A stretch of 64,000 nucleotides of DNA from an uncultured Oscillospiraceae bacterium (GTDB lineage: Bacteria; Bacillota; Clostridia; Oscillospirales; Oscillospiraceae), in NCBI GenBank assembly GCA_947629795.1, contig CANRFC010000009.1, forward strand, positions 1 through 64,000, in the 5' to 3' direction. Shown here piece by piece: positions 28,328 through 36,165 of the stretch. Numbering within the stretch: the first letter of the stretch is position 1; each line of letters begins with the position of its first letter. The notes under the pieces were generated by a model, which was not told the origin of the DNA, made no database searches, and was given only the letters and a program-made list of their open reading frames with translations. The translations under genes and the position numbers were made by a program.

Positions 28328-28341
28328 TTACCGCTCCGGGC
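28316..28341 (-). terminator. Terminator overlapping the end of the nucleotidyltransferase gene
   Basis: On the minus strand GCCCGGAGC and GCTCCGGGC pair, followed by TCCCTTTATTTGG. The TAA stop codon lies in the loop, and the last codons form one arm. Confidence 0.65.
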
Positions 28342-30775
28342 CCTTCTCTTCGTCCGCCCTGCGGACCTTCTTCTCAAACACCCCGCACAGCTCGGCGGCC
28401 GCCTCCATGTCCGCCGCCTCGGCGATGACGTGGAGGGCCTCCCGCCCCGAGGAGGGGATGAGGCACACCCACCCCGCCCCGGCGGGCACATACCGCCCCG
28501 CCCGGAGCCCCAGGGTCTCCATGGCCCGCCCCCGGCCCCGGCGCAGGGGGACCTCCCCCCGGGCCACGGCAAATTTGGGGGCGGCGGCGTCCAGGGCGGC
28601 CAGGGTCTCCCCCGTCCGGCCCAGCCGGGCGCACAGCCGGCAGGCCCCGGCGGCGGCATCCCAGAACCAGGGCTGCTCCGCCCACAGCTCCTCCGCTCCC
28701 CTGTCCCGGCCCAGCCGCAGCAGCCGGGCCCCGTGGGCCTCGGCCACCGTCTCGGCGGCGGTGGGGGCCCACAGGGGCAGAGCCGCCTGCCCTGAGCCGT
28801 TCTGACATTCGATGAGGGTCAGCAGCACCAGCAGCCGCTCCGGGGCCACCCGGCAGCCCTCCTCGTCCCAGGCGGTGAGCCGCTCCCCGCCCCAGTCGGC
28901 GGAAAAGGCCGGCCTGCCCCGCTCCAGTCCCCGGCGCACGTGGCACCCCAGGGTGGTGAGGGCGGCGGCGAGGAGGTCGTTCTCCACGCTCCCCCTGGGC
29001 ACCGCCACCGGCAGGCCGAAGGCTCCGCCCCCCGGCAGCGCCGCCGCTCTGGCCCGCGCCGCCGCGTAGGCGCTCCGCACCCCGGTGACGCTCTCAAAGG
29101 CCCCCACCCGGCCTCCCACCGGGCGGCGGCTCTCTCCCCGGAGGAGGGCCCCCTCCAGCTTCCGCAGGCGCTCCCGCCCCGGGGGCAGGCCGTCAGGCCC
29201 GGTGAGCCGGACCGTGGCCCGGTCCCCGTCCTGGGTGACGAAAAGGGCGGCCTGGAGGCCGTAATACCCCCCCAGCCAGGCCCCGGCGGCAGGGGTGGGG
29301 GCGTCGCTGAAGAGCACCGCGGCCCCGGCCGCCGAGGCTCCGCACCCCAGGGCCCGGCCCAGCAGAGCGGCGGCCTCGCCCCCGCTCCACCCCACAGCCA
29401 CCTGTCCGCTCCCGCAAGCCCTTGTCTCCCAAGGCTTTGCGGGGTCCGCGGCATGCGGGGAGCCGCCCCGGGGGAGCTCGGCGGCCAGCAGGCTCCCCAG
29501 GGCCAGCATGGCCTCGGGGGTCAGCTCCTCGCCCACCGTGCCGGTCAAAACCCCGGAAGCCTTGAACTGCAAGGCTTTCGGGGTCCCCATGGACAGCCGG
29601 GAGGCGGTGCATCGGGCCCCTTCGGCCACCCGCTGGCCGGGCCAGAGTTTCACCCCGGGGGCCACCAGGGCGTCGGCCCCCACGATGACCCCCTCGCCCA
29701 GCACCGACCCCGGGGCTGCCATGGCCCGGGGATGGAGCCGGACCCCTTGGCACAGTAGGGCTCCCGAGACCTCGGCCCCCTCCCCCACGGCGGCGCCCAG
29801 GAGGACGGAGCGCTCCACCACCGCGCCGGTCTCCACGGTGGTCCCGGCGTCCAGAACAGCGTAGGGGCCCACGGTGGCCCCGGGGGCGATCCGGACCCCC
29901 GGGGCAATCCAGCAGGGCGGTACAATTTTCGCTTTTTGGAGATCTGTCGTCTGAATATCGTCAGATTTTCCTGCGCTGTTCCCGTTTTCAGGAACTTTTC
30001 CGTTTCTTTCCTGCCCGGAGAAATGTGAGGTCTCTATGGGGTCATTTGGGACCTCTACCCCCCTGATCTTGTTCTCCAGAGCGTCAAAAACGCACTCCAG
30101 ATAGTCTCTGCAATTTCCCATATCCTTCCAGTAACCCGGCAGCTCCCAGCCGCACAGGAGCTCCCCCCGCTCCAGGAGGGTTGGAAAAATATCCCTGGCA
30201 AAGTCCCGGTTTTCTCCCTCCGGGATCAGGTCCAGGACCCGGGGGGAGAGGAGGTAGATGCCGGTGTTCACCAGCTCGGTGTCCACCTCGCCCCACCCGG
30301 GCTTCTCGGTGAAGCCCAGCACCCGGCCCCGGGGGTCCAGGTGGACCAGGCCGTACTCGGTGCTCTCCCGCCGGCGGGCCAGGGCCAGGGAGGCCACCGC
30401 CCCGGCGGAGCGGTGCTTCCGGGCCAGGGCGGTGAGGTCCAGGTCGGTGACCGCGTCCCCGCTGAGGACCAGGAAGTCCTCCTCCCCCAGGAAGGCGGCG
30501 CAGCGCTTCACTCCGCCGGCGGTGCCCAGGGGCTCGTCCTCCAGGAAGTAGGTGAGTTTCACCCCGTATCCGGCGCCGTCCCCGAAGTGGTCGGTGATGG
30601 CGGCGGGGAGGCAGCGGAGGGTGAGGGCCACGTCGGTGACGCCGTGGCGGCGGAGCAGGTCCAGGAGATGGCCCAGCACCGGCTTGTCCAGCAAGGGGGT
30701 CATGGGCTTGGGGCGGCCCAGGGTCAGGGGACGCAGCCGGCTGCCCTCGCCCCCCGCCAAGATCACCGCTTTCAT
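28328..30775 (-). CDS. Sugar-phosphate nucleotidyltransferase / hexapeptide / degenerate phosphomannomutase fusion
   Basis: About 815 residues in three parts. Residues 1 to about 230 are a NTP-transferase with an intact GGEGSRLRPLT loop, KPM, SGDAVTDLD and FTEKP motifs, like mannose-1-phosphate guanylyltransferase. An AT-rich hydrophilic linker of about 40 residues follows, then hexapeptide repeats (GVRIAPGATVGPYAVL). The C-terminal half aligns by eye with phosphohexomutases (ASGVLTGTVG, LTPEAM, DAPTP), but the phosphoserine loop TASHNP is replaced by VTQDGDR and the metal loop DGDADR by ADWGGER. It probably makes an NDP-sugar for surface polysaccharide, with the mutase part regulatory or structural. 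The ATG at 30775 opens the conserved MKAVILAGG start. Confidence 0.8.
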   Translation of the reverse strand: MKAVILAGGEGSRLRPLTLGRPKPMTPLLDKPVLGHLLDLLRRHGVTDVALTLRCLPAAITDHFGDGAGYGVKLTYFLEDEPLGTAGGVKRCAAFLGEEDFLVLSGDAVTDLDLTALARKHRSAGAVASLALARRRESTEYGLVHLDPRGRVLGFTEKPGWGEVDTELVNTGIYLLSPRVLDLIPEGENRDFARDIFPTLLERGELLCGWELPGYWKDMGNCRDYLECVFDALENKIRGVEVPNDPIETSHFSGQERNGKVPENGNSAGKSDDIQTTDLQKAKIVPPCWIAPGVRIAPGATVGPYAVLDAGTTVETGAVVERSVLLGAAVGEGAEVSGALLCQGVRLHPRAMAAPGSVLGEGVIVGADALVAPGVKLWPGQRVAEGARCTASRLSMGTPKALQFKASGVLTGTVGEELTPEAMLALGSLLAAELPRGGSPHAADPAKPWETRACGSGQVAVGWSGGEAAALLGRALGCGASAAGAAVLFSDAPTPAAGAWLGGYYGLQAALFVTQDGDRATVRLTGPDGLPPGRERLRKLEGALLRGESRRPVGGRVGAFESVTGVRSAYAAARARAAALPGGGAFGLPVAVPRGSVENDLLAAALTTLGCHVRRGLERGRPAFSADWGGERLTAWDEEGCRVAPERLLVLLTLIECQNGSGQAALPLWAPTAAETVAEAHGARLLRLGRDRGAEELWAEQPWFWDAAAGACRLCARLGRTGETLAALDAAAPKFAVARGEVPLRRGRGRAMETLGLRAGRYVPAGAGWVCLIPSSGREALHVIAEAADMEAAAELCGVFEKKVRRADEEKGPER
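29415..29450. repeat. Small palindromic element inside coding sequence, copy A
   Basis: CAAGCCCTTG...CAAGGCTTTGCGGGGTCC, an imperfect palindrome in frame within the nucleotidyltransferase fusion gene. It closely resembles copy B 140 bp away. Confidence 0.5.
29555..29590. repeat. Small palindromic element inside coding sequence, copy B
   Basis: GAAGCCTTG...CAAGGCTTTCGGGGTCC, the second copy of the element at 29415. Both lie in the interface between the hexapeptide and mutase-like parts. Confidence 0.5.
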
Positions 30776-30892
30776 AAAAAGCACCACCTTTTTTCTTGTG
30801 GTGCTTAGTATGAGCGGCTGGGCGGCGTCTTATCCCGGCAGCGTTCCGGCGCCGCCGGGGGCGGGATCTTTCCGGGCCGGGCCCTTTTTTCC

Positions 30893-30921
30893 TTTACAAA
30901 ACGGGCAAAGTCGGGTAAAGT
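30893..30921 (+). promoter_or_regulatory. Promoter of the ArsC/Spx-like gene
   Basis: TTTACA (30893-30898), a 17-bp spacer and TAAAGT (30916-30921) lie 24 bases before the ATG. Confidence 0.65.
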
Positions 30922-30945
30922 AGGGGAAAAGGACGGTGTGACAGG

Positions 30946-31278
30946 ATGAACATTCAGATCTTCGGCAAGTCCAAGTGCTTCGACACCAAGAAGGCGGAGC
31001 GGTATTTCAAGGAGCGGCGGGTGAAGTTCCAGGGGGTGGACATCCTCCGCTACGGCATGAGCAAGGGAGAGCTCCAGAGCGTGGTCCGGGCGGTGGGGCT
31101 GGAGGAGCTCATCGACTGGAAAAACCCCGACGCCGCCTTGCTCAAGTACCTGGCCTACGACGCCGACAAGCTGGAAAAGCTCTTTGAGGATCCCCGGCTC
31201 ATCAGGACCCCGGTGGTGCGCAACGGCCGGCAGGCCACGGTGGGGTATCAGCCGGAGGTATGGAAGGGCTGGGAATAA
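30946..31278 (+). CDS. ArsC/Spx-family thioredoxin-fold protein
   Basis: A 110-residue cytosolic protein with the ArsC-family pattern. N-terminal FGKSKCFDTKKAERYFKERR has a single Cys at position 10, a middle segment reads VDILRYGMSKGEL, and IRTPVVRNG is the cis-Pro motif. The second Cys of Spx (CxxC) is absent, so a redox-switched Spx is less likely. It fits the poorly characterised ArsC-like reductase family. It is monocistronic, with a REP-like palindrome downstream. Confidence 0.8.
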   Translation: MNIQIFGKSKCFDTKKAERYFKERRVKFQGVDILRYGMSKGELQSVVRAVGLEELIDWKNPDAALLKYLAYDADKLEKLFEDPRLIRTPVVRNGRQATVGYQPEVWKGWE

Positions 31279-31349
31279 GCGGCCCCCAGGGCGCCCTGCT
31301 CCCGGCGGGATGGGGGAAGCGGAGGCCCGTCCCTGCATATACAGTACAG

Positions 31350-31379
31350 CAGCGGGCCGGTGAGGACACCGGCCCGCTG
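31350..31379. repeat. REP-like palindrome, copy 1
   Basis: The core GGGCCGGTG-AGGA-CACCGGCCC (31354-31375) extends to a 13-bp stem. It lies between convergent genes, so it may also act as a weak terminator. It shares its stem/loop layout with copies at 40294, 40338 and 59051. Confidence 0.65.
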
Positions 31380-31398
31380 TGAGGTATATATGAGAGAT

Positions 31399-32400
31399 TC
31401 AGGACTGGGCCGAAGCCGGCTGGTCCAGGGCGGTGCGGAGCATTTGCTGGTATTCCTCCACCGCCCAGGCGGGAGAGGTGAGCCGGACCCCGGGACCCAG
31501 GCCAAAGAGCCAGCCGTAGAACTGAGGGGAGGCCACGGCCCGCACCGTGAGGGCAAAGCGGCCGTCCTCCTCGGGAATGAGCATCACGTCCCGGCCGAAG
31601 CGGTCCAGCATCACGTTGACAAAGCGGTCCTCGCACACCAGACGGATGGGAGCCTCCCGGCCGGAGAACATGTTGAAGTGCTTCCGGCCGTACTCGGCCA
31701 GGTTGAAATCCTTGCAGCTCTCGTCCCCCAGGCGGGGAAGGGTGGTGACCTCCAGGCCGGCCATGCGGTCCACCCGGTAGTGGCGCAGCTCCCCCTTGGT
31801 GTGATCCCAACCCACCAGGTAGTAGAAGTTCTCGTCCCCCCAGATGAGGCCGTAGGGAGACACGGCGTAGCGCTTTCCCTCCCGGCGGTAGATCTTCTCT
31901 TTCCGCACATCGTAGTCGAAGTAGCGGAAGGTCACCGCCCGGTTCTGGGCGATGGCGGAGTGGAGGGCGTCCACGGCGTAATAGACCTCCTCGTTCACCG
32001 TCTTGGCCCGCTCGTCCACATAGACCTGGCGCTGGAGCTGCCCCGCCTGCCAGGAGGAGGCCAGGCCCTCCAGCTTGCCGATGAGCTGGGCGCTCTTTTT
32101 CCGGGAGATGAACCGGGAGGACTGCACCGCGTCCACCAGGAGCTTGAGCTCGGGGAGCTGGAAGTCCCGCTCCCCCACGAACCAGCCTGAGGGCTTCCCC
32201 TTTTTGAACTGCACGTCCAGGCCGAACTGGCGCAGGGTCTCCATATCGCTGTAAATGCTCTTGCGCTCGGCAGCCACGTCGGAGCGGGCGAGCTCGTCGA
32301 TGAGCTCCTGGGTGGGGATGGGGTGCTCCTCGTCCCCCCGGCGCAGGAGAAGGTCCTGAAGGATGAGAAGCTTCAGCTTCTGATTGCTCTGTTTTGACAT
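31399..32400 (-). CDS. WYL-domain transcriptional regulator (YafY type)
   Basis: A 333-residue protein. The N-terminal winged helix-turn-helix (residues about 5-65, TQELIDELARSDVAAERKSI then YSDMETLRQFGLDV) resembles DeoR-type regulators. A WYL domain near residues 140-225 contains YAVSPYGLIWGDENFYYLVG, and a WCX C-terminal extension follows. WYL domains sense ligands, often nucleic acid or small molecules. It is transcribed away from the lysine-riboswitch operon, and a perfect inverted repeat lies just upstream, suggesting autoregulation. Confidence 0.88.
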   Translation of the reverse strand: MSKQSNQKLKLLILQDLLLRRGDEEHPIPTQELIDELARSDVAAERKSIYSDMETLRQFGLDVQFKKGKPSGWFVGERDFQLPELKLLVDAVQSSRFISRKKSAQLIGKLEGLASSWQAGQLQRQVYVDERAKTVNEEVYYAVDALHSAIAQNRAVTFRYFDYDVRKEKIYRREGKRYAVSPYGLIWGDENFYYLVGWDHTKGELRHYRVDRMAGLEVTTLPRLGDESCKDFNLAEYGRKHFNMFSGREAPIRLVCEDRFVNVMLDRFGRDVMLIPEEDGRFALTVRAVASPQFYGWLFGLGPGVRLTSPAWAVEEYQQMLRTALDQPASAQS

Positions 32401-32441
32401 GGGTCTTTCCCCCTTTCCGGCATCAGTTTAGCATGAGAAGG

Positions 32442-32457
32442 GTCCTATAAATAGGAC
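32442..32457. promoter_or_regulatory. Inverted repeat, candidate operator of the WYL regulator
   Basis: GTCCTAT-AA-ATAGGAC is a perfect 7-bp inverted repeat about 42 bases before the regulator start, where its promoter should lie. A related half-site, CATAGTCC, follows at about 32519-32526, near the -10 of the divergent operon. Confidence 0.5.
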
Positions 32458-32492
32458 TATACCACAGCCTGTCCCATTTTGCAAGTTTTTCC

Positions 32493-32521
32493 TTGACAGC
32501 TTGCAGGTTCTATGATACCAT
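32493..32521 (+). promoter_or_regulatory. Promoter of the lysine-riboswitch operon
   Basis: A perfect TTGACA (32493-32498), a 17-bp spacer and TACCAT (32516-32521) lie just before the riboswitch. The transcript would start at about 32528. Confidence 0.7.
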
Positions 32522-32537
32522 AGTCCTTAATCAAGAT

Positions 32538-32706
32538 ACCTGATAGAGGTGCGGTTCTCATCAGTATCCCACTGCAAGGCCAGGACAGCCGCCGTGGGAG
32601 AAAGGGAGCGCCGCCGAGGGGGGCGCCGGTGCCTGCCGGGGTCTGCCTGGGCCGTCGGGAAAGACCCGCCGGACTGCCACAGCCTTTTGTGGAGCGCTAT
32701 CCGGGT
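32538..32706 (+). promoter_or_regulatory. Lysine riboswitch (L-box)
   Basis: The conserved core matches the well-known B. subtilis lysC L-box. GATAGAGGTGCG lies at 32542-32553, AGTAT follows with the same 9-base spacing (32563-32567), and GAAAGGGAGCGCCGCCGA lies at 32600-32617. The closing GGAGCGCTATC lies at 32691-32701. GATAG and CTATC form P1, extended by ACC/GGT. A terminator follows at 32746. The AGCGC next to the P1 3' strand can instead pair with GCGCT in the terminator arm, giving a plausible antiterminator. Lysine binding is expected to shut off the operon. Confidence 0.93.
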
Positions 32707-32745
32707 CTGTCAAAGCGGTATTCCTCTATATTGCTTTTTCATTCA

Positions 32746-32785
32746 CGGGCGCTTTTCGGAGAAAAGCGCCCGCGTTCGTTTATTC
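32746..32785 (+). terminator. Riboswitch-controlled terminator
   Basis: CGGGCGCTTTTC (32746-32757) and GAAAAGCGCCCG (32761-32772) form a 12-bp stem followed by a T-rich stretch (CGTTCGTTTATTC). It sits 14 bases before the first gene, as the expression platform of the lysine riboswitch. Confidence 0.85.
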
Positions 32786-32798
32786 AGGGGGTGACGGC

Positions 32799-33887
32799 AT
32801 GCGCATCGTGGATATTCAGACGGGGACCATCTCCCTGCCCCTGACCCATCCCTTCAAGACCGCTCTGCGCACCGTGGAGCGGCTGGAGGACATTGTGGTG
32901 AAGGTCATCGCCGAGGACGGCAGCGTGGGCTACGGCGAGGCGCCCCCCACCGCCGTCATCACCGGGGACACGGTGGGCTCCATCCTCTGCGCCGTACACG
33001 ACTTCATCAAGCCCGCTATCCTGGGCATGGACCTGGACGACCTGGAGGCTGTGATGGAGAAGCTGGACGCCTGCCTGGTCCACAACTCCACCCCCAAGGC
33101 CGCCGTGGACATGGCCCTCTACGACCTGTGGGGCAAGGCCCAGGGCAAGCCCCTCTACCGGCTCCTGGGCGGGGCCAGGGAGCGCTTTGAGACCGACCTG
33201 ACCATCTCGGTCAACCCCACGGAGGAGATGGTGCGGGATGCCCTGGAGGCCGTGGAGCGGGGCTTCGGCATCCTCAAGATCAAGGTGGGCAAGGAGGGCA
33301 TGGCCGATGTGGCGCGCATGGCTGCCATCCGCGCCGCCGTGGGGCCCGGGGTGAAGCTCCGGGTGGACGCCAACCAGGGCTGGAGCGCTCAGGAGAGCGT
33401 GTCCATCATCCGGGCCATGGAGGACAATGGGCTGGACATCGAGCTGGTGGAACAGCCGGTGAAGGCCGCCGATTTCGATGGGCTCAAGGCCGTCACCCAA
33501 GCGGTGGACACCCCCATCCTGGCCGACGAGGCGGTCTTCTCCCCCCAGGACGCCGCCCGGCTCATCGACGAGCACGCCGCCGACCTCATCAACATCAAGC
33601 TGATGAAGACCGGGGGCATCTACCAGGCCCTGAAGATTTGCGATCTGGCGGAAAAGGCCGGGGTGGAGTGCATGATCGGGTGCATGCTGGAGAGCAAGCT
33701 CTCGGTCTCGGCCGCCGCCCACCTGTGCGCCGCCAGGGGCATCATCACCCGGGCCGACCTGGACGGGCCCAGTTTGTGCTCGGTGGACCCCTACTCCGGC
33801 GGGCCGGTGTTCGACGGGCCCTCCATCGCCATGACCGACCTGCCCGGCATCGGCGTGGGCGACGTGCCCTGCGGGAACTGGCAGTAA
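32799..33887 (+). CDS. ykfB: L-Ala-D/L-Glu epimerase (dipeptide epimerase, enolase superfamily)
   Basis: A 362-residue barrel enzyme converting L-Ala-D-Glu from murein into L-Ala-L-Glu. All catalytic features of the family are visible: the KxK pair Lys160/Lys162 (LKIKVG), metal ligands Asp190 (RVDAN), Glu218 (LVEQP) and Asp243 (LADEA), the second base Lys267 (NIKLMKTGG) and the substrate-binding DLDG motif (320-323). The DxD motif separates Ala-Glu epimerases from other muconate-cycloisomerase-like enzymes; related dipeptide specificities remain possible. It is the first gene after the lysine riboswitch. Confidence 0.9.
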   Translation: MRIVDIQTGTISLPLTHPFKTALRTVERLEDIVVKVIAEDGSVGYGEAPPTAVITGDTVGSILCAVHDFIKPAILGMDLDDLEAVMEKLDACLVHNSTPKAAVDMALYDLWGKAQGKPLYRLLGGARERFETDLTISVNPTEEMVRDALEAVERGFGILKIKVGKEGMADVARMAAIRAAVGPGVKLRVDANQGWSAQESVSIIRAMEDNGLDIELVEQPVKAADFDGLKAVTQAVDTPILADEAVFSPQDAARLIDEHAADLINIKLMKTGGIYQALKICDLAEKAGVECMIGCMLESKLSVSAAAHLCAARGIITRADLDGPSLCSVDPYSGGPVFDGPSIAMTDLPGIGVGDVPCGNWQ

Positions 33888-33976
33888 ATTCGTTCATTTC
33901 CGCTGCGGCGGTGATGATAGGTACCGTACAATGAGGTGCGGTCCCACTACTCTAAAAGGAAAGAAGGACCACCCCT

Positions 33977-36025
33977 ATGAAAACATGGAAAAGGCTCATC
34001 GCTCTGTCCCTGAGCGCCGCCATGGCTCTGTCCCTGGCAGCCTGCGGGGAGAAGGAACCCACACCCACGGCCTCGGCTCCCGCGGCCGAGTCGGCCCCCG
34101 TCGAGTCCGCGCCGGCTCAGGAGAACGGCGAGGCGGTGTACCGCCAGCTCTACGCCAGCGAGGTCACCACCTTCAACTACCTCTACACCGGCAACACCAA
34201 CGACCTCCAGATGTCCGCCAACTGCGTGGACTGCCTGGTGGAGTACGACAACTACGGCGTGATGATCCCCTCTCTGGCCGAGTCCTGGGAGGCCAACGAG
34301 GACAACACGGAATGGACCTTCCACATTCGCAAGGGCGTGAAGTGGGTGGACTACCAGGGCAATGAGGTGGCCGACGTCACCGCCAACGACTGGGTCACCG
34401 CCGCCGAGTACTCCAACACCGCCGTCAACGAGGCGGCCAACCAGTACATGTACGACGGCATCGTGAAGAACGCCCAGGGGTACTATGAGTGGACCGCCTA
34501 CCAGCTGGCTCTGGAGACCGCCACCGACGGCACCGACGAGGCGGGCAACCCCGTGAAGCTGGACGGCGAGGGCAACGTCATCGAGCCCGTGGACGAGGTG
34601 AAGTGGGAGGACGTGGGTGTGAAGGCCACCGACGACTACACCCTGGTCTACACCATGGAGAATCCCTGCTCCTACTTCCCCTCCGTGCTGAGCTATTCCA
34701 GCTATATGCCGGTCTACAAGCCCTTCCTGGAGGAGAAGGGAAAGGACTTCGGCGCCGCCACCGGCCCGGACACCATCCTCTACAACGGTGCCTTCCTCAT
34801 GGCCGAGTTCGCTCCCCAGGACCACCGCACCCTGGTGAAGAACCCCACCTACTGGGACAAGGACAATGTGAAGCTCGACAAGCTGGAGCTGCGCTATAAC
34901 TCCACCGCCGGCACCCTGGGGCCCGAGCAGTTCGTCCGGGGCGAGGTGGACTACGCCGAGCTGGACGCCTCTCTGCTCACCTCCTGGCTCACCGACGACG
35001 CCAAGTACGAGATGATCTCCCCCAGCCGTCCCAACGTGAGCTACTCCTACTTCTACGTGTTCAACTTCGAGCCCCGGTTCGCCAAGGACTATGAGCCCGA
35101 CAACTGGACCATCGCGGTGAACAACGAGAACTTCCGCCAGTCCATCATGCACGCTCTGGACCGGGTGGGCGCCCTGTCCGTCCAGGATCCCCAGAGCCCC
35201 GAGACCCTGGTGAACAACACCATCACCCCCGCCACCTTTGCCTCGGCCGAGGGCGTGGACTTCACCCAGTATCCCGCCCTGAAGGCCATCTCCGACGGGG
35301 ACAGCTTTGACGTGGATGCCGCTCTGGAGTACAAGGCCAAGGCTGTGGAGGAGCTCACCGCCGCCGGCGCCACCTTCCCCGTGAAGGTCTACATGCGCTA
35401 TAACCCCTCCACCACCAACTGGGACAAGGAGTGCCAGGTAGTGGAGCAGCAGCTGGAGGGCGCCCTGGGCACCGACTACATCGACATCATCGTGGAGGCC
35501 GGCCCCTCCACCGGCTTCCTGGGCGCTGTCCGCCGCGCCGGCGACTTCGCCCTGATGAAGTGCAACTGGGGCGCCGACTACGCCGACCCCCAGACCTGGA
35601 CCGATCCCATGAGCCGGGACAACAGCTATAACTTCATGTATCAGGACTCCTCCCGCACCATGGGCGAGGACACCTGCGACCACAAGAGCGCCGAGACGGC
35701 CGCCCTCATCGACGAGTACTTTGCGCTCCAGGACGCCGCCAAGGCCATCACCACCGACGATGAGGCCCGGTACACCGCCTTCGCCGAGGCCGAGGCCTTC
35801 CTCATCGAGCACGCCGTGGTCATCCCCTACTCCATCTCCTTCTCGGGCTATGTGGCCACCCGCCTGAACTGCTTCCAGGGCGAGTACGCCCCCTACGGCC
35901 TGGCCCTTCAGCGCTATAAGTACCAGGAGCTGCTGGAGGAGCCCATGAACATGCAGAAGTTCGCCGCCGAGAACGAGACCTGGCAGGCCGACCGGGTGAA
36001 GGCCCTGGAGGCCGCCGGCCAATAA
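33977..36025 (+). CDS. oppA: Oligopeptide ABC transporter, substrate-binding lipoprotein (OppA-like)
   Basis: A 682-residue family 5 solute-binding protein. Lipobox LSLAAC has its Cys at 23, followed by a short Ala/Pro/Glu/Ser linker. The mature domain has FNYLYTGNTNDLQ, a LAESWEANEDNTEWTFHIR signature and PTYWDKDNVKLDKLE. It is large for the family, in the size range of peptide binders. Operon partners (epimerase, LD-carboxypeptidase, NlpC/P60) argue for murein peptides as ligand; this is inference. AAGGAAAGAAGG precedes the ATG. Confidence 0.92.
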   Translation: MKTWKRLIALSLSAAMALSLAACGEKEPTPTASAPAAESAPVESAPAQENGEAVYRQLYASEVTTFNYLYTGNTNDLQMSANCVDCLVEYDNYGVMIPSLAESWEANEDNTEWTFHIRKGVKWVDYQGNEVADVTANDWVTAAEYSNTAVNEAANQYMYDGIVKNAQGYYEWTAYQLALETATDGTDEAGNPVKLDGEGNVIEPVDEVKWEDVGVKATDDYTLVYTMENPCSYFPSVLSYSSYMPVYKPFLEEKGKDFGAATGPDTILYNGAFLMAEFAPQDHRTLVKNPTYWDKDNVKLDKLELRYNSTAGTLGPEQFVRGEVDYAELDASLLTSWLTDDAKYEMISPSRPNVSYSYFYVFNFEPRFAKDYEPDNWTIAVNNENFRQSIMHALDRVGALSVQDPQSPETLVNNTITPATFASAEGVDFTQYPALKAISDGDSFDVDAALEYKAKAVEELTAAGATFPVKVYMRYNPSTTNWDKECQVVEQQLEGALGTDYIDIIVEAGPSTGFLGAVRRAGDFALMKCNWGADYADPQTWTDPMSRDNSYNFMYQDSSRTMGEDTCDHKSAETAALIDEYFALQDAAKAITTDDEARYTAFAEAEAFLIEHAVVIPYSISFSGYVATRLNCFQGEYAPYGLALQRYKYQELLEEPMNMQKFAAENETWQADRVKALEAAGQ

Positions 36026-36054
36026 GCAGAGTCAAACCATGAAAATGGGGAAAG

Positions 36055-36080
36055 GGGAAGGCGGCGGAAGCCGCCTTCCC
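36055..36080 (+). terminator. Intercistronic hairpin after oppA
   Basis: GGGAAGGCGGC and GCCGCCTTCCC form an 11-bp stem with a GGAA loop. No full T-run follows, so it is more likely an mRNA stabiliser or partial terminator favouring the binding protein. Confidence 0.55.
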
Positions 36081-36165
36081 TCCCCGCTTATTTGCGCGTT
36101 GAAACGCGCCCGCCCCTGCGGGCGTGTTTGAGCGCGCAACCACCCCCGGCAAAGGAGGTCCCACT

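Noticed and set aside
36051..36145. Second riboswitch or attenuator between oppA and oppB
   Set aside because: Only GC-rich hairpins without conserved aptamer blocks or a T-run; an mRNA-stability role is simpler.
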